This document shows, piece after piece, positions 55,903 to 64,000 of a DNA stretch of 64,000 nt (positions are counted from its first letter, which is position 1; every line of letters begins with the position of its first letter). Source of the DNA: Synaphobranchus kaupii (Eukaryota > Chordata > Actinopteri > Anguilliformes > Synaphobranchidae); the NCBI GenBank assembly GCA_029718625.1, contig JAINUF010000033.1:1-64000 (forward strand), read 5' to 3'. A model generated the notes under the pieces. It was not told the origin of the DNA and searched no databases. It saw only the letters and a program-made list of their open reading frames with translations. Made by a program: the position numbers and the translations under genes.

Positions 55903-56545
55903 TGCGGAAGTAAGTCCTTTGACTCCCTCCTCGTTAAGTTCAATTTGAGATGGGTTTTTCGAGTGGAAGAATTCTCAAGATAAAGATGAAGGAAATAGCA
56001 GAAGTATAATCTTTTATTAAATGGTCAAATGTTGATTCAACATGGGAAAATCACAAACCTACGCAGAGGATTCAGAATTCCCAGAACAATAACAAACATT
56101 AGTTTTTACAATATCATAACTCCTCCTTTACGTTGCTAATACACCAATGATATGTGGTAACACCTTTTCATAATATAATTAGGCAAAACATTAATATGTT
56201 ATATGACCTGTTCTTACCCTATGCGCTTGGGGGCACTCTTGATCTATCAAATAAAATTGTTTGTGAACTCTCCTCCCACCTGTTCGGTCAGCACGATCTA
56301 TCTTATCCATTGTTATAAGTACAACTCCTGCTTAGTTATGGAACACAGGAGGAAAACATTTCTGTTTTGACTGGTGTGCTAGATGCCCTCGTCCTTGCTG
56401 ACAGAGAACTATTCTGCACCCTCTCACAACCCCCCCCCTCTCAGTACTTTTCCACTAGATCTTGACTGTATTATTTAATTATTTATATAATATTATTTAT
56501 TCTTGGGCCTACTTTAACAGTTTCACAAAACAGCTTACTTCCACA
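55903..56545 (-). repeat. ERV 5' LTR with adjacent primer-binding region
   Basis: In minus orientation it starts TGTGGAAGTAAG at 56545 and ends CTTACTTCCGCA at 55903, giving perfect 12-bp terminal inverted repeats apart from A/G. Next to it (55902 downward) is TTTGGCGAGCCAGCAAGGAC, the expected location of the tRNA primer site; I cannot assign the tRNA. Confidence 0.88.
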
Positions 56546-56629
56546 GTTGATGTGCTGTTTTCTCACTTTTTGACAACCTGTCCCTCAAAAGGTCTTTGCA
56601 CGGCTCTGCCTGTGTACATACCCTGAGAA
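56546..56629 (+). repeat. 84-bp direct repeat, right flank of the ERV
   Basis: Same 84 bases as 50012-50095, directly after the complete LTR end. Confidence 0.9.
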
Positions 56630-56639
56630 TAAATCCTGC

Positions 56640-57285
56640 AGGCGCCCCTGGCCTATGCCACCCTCTGCCTTACAATGAAAAAGATAGTTCAACATTGTGA
56701 CTCTTTGCAATTATTTTATGGTCCACCGAAATCAATTCAAGGTTTATAGATATGCTCGTACAGAATCCACAGTATTACCGTTTTAATCTATTGGAGAAAT
56801 TATGCAAAGGAAAAGCGGATTTCTGACGTGAGCTTTCACCAGAAGGGGAGTGGACATGCATTTCCACATGGAGCAAAGCTACATAACAGCTTGAGCTAGC
56901 TTGGTTCTGTTCTGTCACTTCAGTCCAACATAGCTTTTACATAAGGAACATTGTGGGAGTGAATTATGAAATTAAAGTCGGTTAACAAACGTTGGCTAAA
57001 CTAACAAACGATGCAGCTAAACTAACGACCAGAGGAGACGGAAGTGGTTATATAGGGGTCATGTTGAGATTTGCTAATCTAAAACGGATAGCTAGCTATC
57101 TGTTTCCTTTTGTAAATGTTGGGCTGAACTGACAGACAGAACCAAGTTAGCTCAAGCTGTTGTTTTGCTCTATGTTGGAATGCAGGTCGACTTCCACTCC
57201 CCTTCTGGTGAAATGTATGTCAAACTACAAGCTATATGCCATAAACGATCAAGCTAGCAGGCAGAGGGTGGGATATATTTTTCTC
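56640..57285. mobile_element. Palindromic (foldback) MITE
   Basis: GCCACCCTCTGCC near 56656 pairs with GGCAGAGGGTGGG near 57260. Inner arms pair too (CAGCTTGAGCTAGCTTGGTT at 56887 against AACCAAGTTAGCTCAAGCTG at 57141), giving a large imperfect hairpin. Related sequence lies at 42330-42690. Confidence 0.65.
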
Positions 57286-57499
57286 AGATAGCCTACAAGA
57301 TCGCTATATCGCTCACTTAGCAATATACAATCTATCCGCCATTTCTCTCAAAATATTGACTTCTCCATGAATGTACTTACATCGAAAACCCATAGTGAAA
57401 AATGCTGTCTGTCTGCAGGTCTGAAACGCTCTCAACCATAGACTGTAACACATGGGTTGGACCGTCGAAGTTAGTGGGTGGACCGAAGCAAGCTGATTG

Positions 57500-57652
57500 A
57501 CAGATTGTTTGTAGGAAAATACGGAAATAAATAAGGAGATATATATGGAAATAAATACAGAAAAATATACGTAAATAAATAAATAGCGAAATATATATAG
57601 AAATAAATAAGTGAATATATTAGAAAAAATATACGGAAATAAATAGAGAAAT
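57500..57652 (+). repeat. GGAAATAAATA/ATATAT low-complexity tract
   Basis: Irregular repeats of GAAATAAATA with short TA runs, ending at the Tc1 insertion site. Confidence 0.75.
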
Positions 57653-57653
57653 A

Positions 57654-57890
57654 CAGTTGAAGTGGGAAGTTTACATACACTTAGGTTGAAGTCATTAAAA
57701 CAAATTTTTAACCACTCCACAGATTTCATGTTAGCAAACTGTAGTGTCAGTTAGGACATCTAATTTGTGCATGACACAAGTAATTTTTCCAGCAATTGTT
57801 TACAGACAGATTATTTCACTTTTAATTCACTATATCACAATTCCAGTGGGTCAGAAGTTTACATACACTAAGTTGACTGTGCCTTTACAT
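57654..57890 (+). mobile_element. Sleeping-Beauty-like Tc1 left IR/DR end
   Basis: It starts CAGTTGAAGTGGGAAGTTTA after TA at 57652-57653. The outer direct repeat lies at the end and the inner one about 185 bp in (CCAGTGGGTCAGAAGTTTAC), the two transposase-binding sites of the salmonid-type IR/DR Tc1 group. It also matches the spacer landmarks GTTAGGACATCTAATTTGTG and CATGACACAAGTAATTTTTC. No transposase or right end follows, so only about 240 bp survive. Confidence 0.85.
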
Positions 57891-58219
57891 TTTTTATATT
57901 TGGTCGCATATCCTTTGCATGCCATGACTTCCTGATGCCTGTGACCCAACAACATCAAAAGACTCTTGATATATTATTTTCTGGTACTCTTACAAGCGAT
58001 ACTATAACGTCTATGCATTTGAATCGATCTCTATGGGAATTGGGGGGCTGTAAATTACACTGGAACAGTATGGAATACATGATTGGTAAAATGGCTGTAA
58101 GTCATCAAGGGCCTGAGGTATCAAACAAGCCTCAAACCATCACTCTGCTGCCAGATATGCAGTAGATATGGATGGATCACTTTACGGGTTGTTTCTCCTG
58201 ACAAATTTTCCTATTGAAC

Positions 58220-59885
58220 TCTATGGGAAAAATAAGTCAGGACACTGAACAGTGGCGAGAAAAAACTCCCCAGTGGGAAGAAATCTCGGAAGGAACCTGG
58301 CTAGAGAAGGGGTGCCCATCCTTCGCTGGCCGGCCCGGTTTAGACTAAAGGTGGACTGAATGGTAATAGTCAATTCAATAATCAGTTCAATCATCAGTTC
58401 AAAGGGGGCGGGGTGATGCATCTGGGACTCCGGTTGCGTGAAGTTGGGAGGATAAACCAAACCAAAGGAGGGACAGGTCCGAAGCAGTCTGCAAACTCAT
58501 GGTGAGGGGCATAACTGGAGCAGTCTGCAAACTCAGGGTGAGAGGGGGACGGGCCGGTGTAATCTGCAGCTCAGGGTGAGAGAGGAAAAGAGAAGGTTAG
58601 CCGCCCCCCCCCCCCCGACATCCTTAACTATAGGATTGACTAAAGAGGTACGTTTTTAGCCTACACTTAAAGACAGAAAGTGTGTCTGAAGCCCGTACAT
58701 ACATGGGAAGATTATTCCATAAAAAAGGAGCTCTGTAAGAGAAGGCTCTGCCACCCATTGTAATTGTAGATATAATAGGAATTTTCAAATAGCCAGCACT
58801 TTGAGAGCGAAGTAATCTAGGAGGACAGTAAGGAATGAGTAAGTCACTCAAATATTCAGGGAGCAAGCCATTTAAAGCTTTAAACGCTAGAAGTAAAATC
58901 TTGTAGTCAATTCTGAATTTGACAGGCAGCCAATGAAGAGTTTTGAGCACTAGAACCAAGAAATGGGAGCATATCAATGCTCCCATTTCTTGGTTCTAGT
59001 AAGAACCCTAGCAGCTGCATTCTGTACAAGTTGGAGGTGATTCAGGGCTGAGCCAGTGCAACCAGACAATAATGCATTGCAGTAATCTAGTCGAGAGGTT
59101 ATAAAGGCATGAACCATTTTTTCAGCATCCTCCAGGGACAACACCTTCCTTAATTTGGATATATTCCTCAGGTGGAAGAAGGCCATTCTTGTGATATTGT
59201 TAATATGGGACTGAAAGGAGAGATCTAAATCAATAATTACAATAAGGTTTTTAACAACCTTGTTGGCGGAGACAGAGAAGCAATCTAAATTTAAGGGAAG
59301 CTGTAAGAATTTATAAGAATTTATCTCGAAGGGATTTGGGACCTAATACTAATATCTCAGTCTTATCTGAGTTCAATAAGAGGAAATTTTGGGTCATCCA
59401 GGCCTTTACATCTTTGAGACAGGTCTCTAGTTTAGACAACTGGTCAACTTCACCTGGCTTAACTGATATATAAAGTTGTGTGTCATCTGCGTAGCAGTGG
59501 TAGTTAACACCATGTCTGCTTATAATGTTCCCAAGAGGGAGCATGTAAAGAGAAAAGAGCAGAGGACCCAAAACCGATCCTTGTGGTACTCCAAAGTTCA
59601 CCTTAGAAAATTCAGAGGACTGATTGTTTACCCTAACAAACTTGGATCTATCATAGAGATAAGATTTAAACCACATAAGAGCATGCCTGGTAAGACCAAC
59701 TAAATTTTCTAGCCTGCAGAGGAGAATATGATGGTCTATAGTATCAAGGCAGCGCTCAGGTCAAGTAAAACAAGAATAGAAATACAGCCACAGTCCAGAG
59801 AGAGGAACAAGTCATTCATTACTAGGGCAAGGGCGGTCTCGGTGCTATGGTACTTCCTAAACCCAGATTGAAACCTCTCATACAC
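58220..59885 (-). pseudogene. LINE (Rex1/CR1/L2 group), RT and C-terminal part
   Basis: Minus-strand pieces: an RT with [33 protein letters not shown] and [13 protein letters not shown] (59311-59676), then SRLDYCNALLSG and HLQLVQNAAARVLT (58974-59186). Next come KTLHWLPVKFRIDYKILLLA, RAFSYRAPFLWNNLP and FKCRLKTYLF (58624-58986). Short gaps and frameshifts separate the pieces. 58970-58990 is a small palindromic junction where CCCATTTCTTGGTTCTAG is repeated inverted. The 3' UTR runs to about 58220. The endonuclease part is at 62406-64000, beyond nested insertions. Confidence 0.88.
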
Positions 59886-60889
59886 TAGTGTTGCACGGTA
59901 CACCGAAACTTCGGTACTTTTTCGATACTTAAAAAAACAAAACGGTTCGGTATTAGAATTTTCCGACGTTCGGTACTTTTAGGTCAAATGTGTGCTCTGC
60001 TGTTATGTGTCTGCATTACTGATTGAGAGGATGAAAGGTGAACGTTAGCTAACAATACTACAAGTCTGATTCTTTCACACGCGCGATATTGTTTTTGGCC
60101 GGCAGAGCTATAGGCTACTTTACGTTACCTACTAAACTAACGCCTTACTTCCACGGAGAATTTAGGTGAGCACAAAGTAAATGATTTAACGATAGTTTGA
60201 CTTGAAAAATGATGGTATAATCACTGAAAATAACCCCCATAGACTGTCGTCGTATTTTATCATTCATGTCACGTATAGAAACAATAATATTTTTTTAAAA
60301 CGTACAAATGAGTATTCGCCGTTTTCCCTTGCTTACTGTACTATATACAGTGATGCACTTTCGGTTTAGAAGACACCTCATTTTTTTTCTCCAAAATCTC
60401 TCGTATAAATATGTTTAAGAAACCAAGTACTTACCAGTATATTCAGCTACAGCTGTTTTCTCATGAACCCTGAAGAGTTTATCTTGTTATATTTCGCCAA
60501 AGTCCTGTACTGTCGACATTTCCGCAGTGACCACCCCTCTCACTTAGGGCTGAAATACGTTGCTGTACTTGTGTGAATACACACGCGCTTTCGTACGTTC
60601 TTTTTTAAACGTATTTAAATGCATTAGGCGACGTATGTTATGGTTATTATATATATACTGTATGTGACTATTCTGAAATAAATGTATTCTGTAGCAAATT
60701 TCTGAATGATACAGCTTCTTCTTCAGTTCAAACTTAAAACCATGGATGTGCAGGGAATATTTTTTTTAGATATTGACATTTAAATAAAACTAGTAGAAAC
60801 CAGGAGGAAATTGCCTCTGAAGGGCCAAAGTAAATAGGGTTAAGGTCATTTCAGTAGAGGTACCGAGTATCGAATCAGTGTGTCTAGGA
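59886..60889. mobile_element. Unclassified insertion in the LINE
   Basis: Non-LINE DNA starts at about 59886 (TAGTGTTGCACGGTACACCG) and resumes LINE sequence only after 62405. Its right end region (GGTACCGAGTATCGA, 60858-60874) partly pairs with the left (TCGGTACTTTTTCGATACT). The interior shows no frame. Confidence 0.45.
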
Positions 60890-62397
60890 CAGTCATTCCC
60901 AAAGACTGGGTCGCGACCCACAGGTGGGTCGCAGGAGATTTTATTCGGGTCGCAAAATAAATTTGCAGAATTTCTTCCATAGTCTTTTTTTAAAGATTTT
61001 ATACCATGGCTTGGCTAAATACTCGATTCTGATTGGAGGGTGGGCATTTATTTCGTTAAACCGCCCGGCAATGAAGTAGCGCTGGCAACATTTTAATCAC
61101 CGTTCTAAATGAATACGCCGTCTACTTTATCTGCTGCCAGCGCCATTAGAGTCGACACTTTTATGAATGGTATCCATAGCAACACCAACAGCTGATTAAT
61201 AAAGCCGGCAAATAACGCTAAATCCGCTGATTTGATAAGTTTGTCTTCGCCAAATATCTTAGTTACAACAACTTTAATCTAGCAAAGAAGTTTTGTGGTT
61301 AGAGGTGCAGTATTTATTCAGTTTGGAAATATGAACGTAACATAGGCTTTACCTAATGTAATGTAACGCTGACGTGAGCAACGCTGGTTGCGAATGCGAA
61401 CAAGTTACTTCACAAAGCACGTTAATCTGTATATTAAAAAAACATTTTATCCAGCGAAATGTCTTAGATTTGACAAGTTAAAATGTAAAAATGTAAATGT
61501 AACATCTAACAGTAACAAACTCTGTATCTATACAGTAGGCTATTTTTTTTCAGATGTTCCCATCTCATGATGCAGATCGTGAAATGCAATTTCCTTAGCC
61601 TGGGCTGTTTAAAATAGGCTGCGTGACCAAAGCATTTTTAAAAAGCAAGACGGAGAGGGAGGTAAATTGAGTTGCGGTTTCATGCAATTTTCTGAAGTAA
61701 TGTAACTAATGACAAAAATAACCAAAATTGGTGCTAATTTTATGGTTAAAGTTGAGAAGGAACTATTTGATATATTATCGAATTGATTGTTGACTGTTCG
61801 AATTGATTGATTGACTGATAACAATAGCTGCACTTAAACACAAGCCTAAGTTTGTTCTGATAATAGGCATGAGCATTTCAAAAACTTTCAACAAGAAGCA
61901 TGTTTTTCATAGTAAGCTACTGAATGTTCGTATTGTTCTGATAATTGCACGTATAACATTGAATCTAATATGAAAGGCTAGCGTACATTGTTTGTTTTAC
62001 TGATGAGGAAACAACGAGAGCCTGCCATGTTAACTCTGCCTAAATGCACTTATTTTGTCTCAAGTATTAATGTGTATATTGTTTTACTGAAGAGAGGAAA
62101 TAAAAACAATGAGATAACCTGTTAACTCCGCCTAAATGCATTTATTTGGTCGCATTTATAAAGTATTTAACATGTGTATATATTTTCAATAACACATGCA
62201 TAAAACGAAGTTGTGATTTATCAAACATAATATCTCTTTGAAATGGCTGGTTTGCCTATAAGGTGATGCGGAAATGGTAGTAAAAATGGTCAGGAATGTT
62301 CATTTATGCACAAATTCGCTCTTCTCAGGATTTTGGGTCGCGATGGTTTGTCATTTTTAAAAAGTGGGTCCCCAGAAAAAAAGTTTGGGAAACACTG
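60890..62397. mobile_element. hAT (Charlie-like) element with perfect 8-bp TSD
   Basis: The 1508-bp element has ends CAGTCATTCCCAAAG and CTTTGGGAAACACTG type (CAGTGTTTCCCAAAC on the complement) with subterminal GGGTCGCGACCCA, typical of hAT-Charlie MITEs. GTCTAGGA stands at 60882-60889 and 62398-62405. It contains at 61000-61370 an inverted copy of the repeat at 1195-1571. No transposase remains. Confidence 0.88.
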
Positions 62398-62405
62398 GTC
62401 TAGGA

Positions 62406-64000
62406 GGCAGTTCTATATCGTCAAAACCATGGTCACTAACTTGTGTGATCTTTTCCCTAATTTCAATAATTTTTACCACTAAATAAATTCAAGGAATCAT
62501 TACTACTACATGAGACTGGAATTTGAGGGTTAGTTGTTGCATGATTATTAGTTAGTTCAGCAACTGTTCTGAATAGAAATCGGGGATTGGTCTTATTTTC
62601 TTGTATAAGCTTTGAAAAGTAAGAGGACCTAGCATTGGAGAGAGCATGCTTATAGGCACTCAGACTCTCTTTCCAGGCCAAGTGGAATACCTGCAGTTTA
62701 GTAGAACGCCATTTGCGTTCAAGCTGCCTAGACTTTTGTTTAAGAGCCCGCGTATGGTCGGTGTACCAAGGGGCAAGCCTCTTCTCAATTACTTTTTTGC
62801 TTTTTAACGGAGCAACTACTTCAAGGGTTTTGCGTAGAGCAGTAGCTAATTCCTCTGCCAGATCATTGGTTGACAGGGAGCTGGATAAAGTGTCTAAATC
62901 AAGGTAATCAGGTAGCACATGAATAAAGTTTCCAGTAGTGGAGGTAGTGATAGTGCGACCTGTATACGTTCTAAGTTGTGTAATGAGGAAATGGTCAGAC
63001 AGAATAGTAATGAGGAAATGGTCAGACAGAATAGGATTATGCGAGTGAATTTTAACATTAACAATGTCAATACCAAAACTTAAGACCAGGTCTAAAGTAT
63101 GACTATGATTGGTGGGGCCAAAAACATTTTGAATGAAACCAATTGATTCCAAAATGACTGTAAATGCTGAGGTAAAAGGATCATCTGTATTTTCAAAATG
63201 CAGGTTAAAATCATCCAATATTAACACTTTGTCATGACTTACAGCTAAATGAGAACGAAAATCAGCAAATTCATGAATAAAGCCAGCATATGGGCCAGGA
63301 GGTCTATAGACAGTTACAAGTAAAATAGGCTGAGAAGAGGGGTGGTTTCTACCAACCACTGCTGGCTGAGTGTTCATAACTAACACTTCAAATGAATCAA
63401 ATGCATACTCTAATTTTGGAATTGACTGAAAGACAGATTTATAAATAACAGCAACCCCACCCCCTCTTCGACAGAGACGGGGGTTTTGGCTATATATGAA
63501 CCCAGGTGGAGAGGATTCATTTAATGTAAAGTTCTCATCCACTTTCAGCCATGTTTCAGTTAAACATAGTATATCAAGAGAGCAGTCTGAGATTAATTCA
63601 TTCAAAAGAGCTGCCTTGGAATTAAGGGATCTTATATTTAAAAAGCCAACTCTCATGGTAGTAATATCACTTGAGCTAATAGGATTGTGTTTTGTTTTAA
63701 TCTTAATCAGATTATTAAAACAAACTTCACGGTTTTTGCCAGATTTGACATGGTTTTGTATACGGGGGACAGACACAGTTTCAATTTCTAAAGGGTGAAC
63801 CCTAGCTGACGGTTCTGGGGAACAAGCAGACAAGTAGTTCTGCTTCCTGGCCTTTGCTCTAATTAGTCAGGGACTTGAATTTCTAAGACTATAGGCCAGT
63901 TTTTTAGAGATAAGAGCTGAACCCTCCCACGTGGGGTGAACACCATCTCTTTTTAAAAGATTAGGCCTCCCCCAAAAAGTGTGCCAATGATCTATATAGC
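62406..64000 (-). pseudogene. LINE (same element as 58220-59885), endonuclease part
   Basis: The minus frame 62463-63833 holds an APE-type endonuclease: MRVGFLNIRSLNSK, LCLTETWL, RRGGGVAVIYKS, LVTVYRPPGPYAG, LILDDFNLHF (the usual G-D-F-N appears as D-D-F-N), NHSHTLDLVLS and SDHFLIT. Catalytic Glu (TETW), Asp/Asn (DFN) and the SDH His are kept. A 27-bp tandem duplication repeats ILSDHFLIT (near 62990-63040). The element continues beyond the right edge of the window. Confidence 0.88.

Larger units (their letters stand above)
50094..56545 (-). mobile_element. Defective endogenous retrovirus (gamma/epsilon-like pol), minus strand
   Basis: LTRs of 633 bp (50094-50726) and 643 bp (55903-56545) differ at only about three sites. 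Reading the minus strand: 5' LTR (56545-55903), primer-binding region from 55900, a leader with a 29-bp tandem repeat, gag remnants, and a pol with RT, RNase H and integrase pieces. A polypurine tract (AAAGGGGGGAA, 50737-50727) and the 3' LTR follow. Protease and the N-terminal part of RT are missing, and no envelope gene is recognised. Pol is broken by frameshifts and a 347-bp tandem duplication, so the copy cannot make functional proteins. Confidence 0.9.

Overview
This is a stretch of animal nuclear DNA, almost certainly from a teleost fish. It has spliced exons with GT/GC-AG borders, long TE-filled introns, a 5S-rRNA-derived SINE, L2/Rex1-type LINEs, the end of a Sleeping-Beauty-like Tc1 element, Penelope-like elements and a retrovirus-type LTR element. 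No species can be named from the sequence alone.

One host gene is recognisable, on the + strand at 6.7-19.0 kb. Five consecutive exons (6726-6837, 7455-7527, 9171-9307, 10405-10538, 18866-18961) join in compatible phases. They encode the GH65-family core of protein-glucosylgalactosylhydroxylysine glucosidase (PGGHG, formerly ATHL1), including the PPDE acidic motif. Exons upstream and downstream of these five were not found, so the gene is partial here. The flanking introns are at least 6.7 kb and, if nothing was missed, more than 45 kb.

The most unusual structure lies inside this gene. The 8.3-kb intron before the last visible exon is almost entirely a 51/67-bp minisatellite. Each unit is a copy of that exon's own 3' splice site plus the first 17 bases of the exon. 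The array therefore holds roughly 140 decoy acceptors, built at nested periods of 51/67, 169, 472 and 2209 bp. A second intron of the same gene (7057-7454) ends in an 81-bp minisatellite whose last unit supplies the real acceptor of the next exon.

Layout by region. 0-6.4 kb: MITEs, a Tc1 deletion derivative that keeps only the DNA-binding part, and a LINE fragment. 6.7-19 kb: the host exons, the minisatellites, a 5S SINE, a tRNA SINE and a hAT-like MITE. 19.15-26.46 kb: a 7.3-kb palindrome set in a CA-rich tract. It holds two head-to-head Penelope-like copies (GIY-YIG domain, hammerhead-like motifs), and one copy is split by a 3.2-kb inverted-repeat element that carries a possible captured bptf fragment. 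26.7-28.5 kb: nothing recognised. 28.5-29.7 kb: an internally deleted L1. 30.8-35.5 kb: a nest of MITEs with 3-bp target duplications and a 57-bp minisatellite. 35.5-42.7 kb: tandem repeats, a TTAA-type MITE, a tRNA SINE and a 2.3-kb TIR element. 43.3-46.4 kb: a nearly complete but dead L2 LINE. 48.1-48.8 kb: a LINE 3' end. 50.1-56.5 kb: a defective endogenous retrovirus on the minus strand with near-identical LTRs and an odd 84-bp flanking duplication. 56.6-57.9 kb: a palindromic MITE and a Tc1 end. 58.2-64 kb: a minus-strand LINE split by nested DNA transposons.

Apart from PGGHG, the coding stretches are transposon or retroviral remnants. Most long open frames are by-products of tandem repeats whose unit length is a multiple of three.
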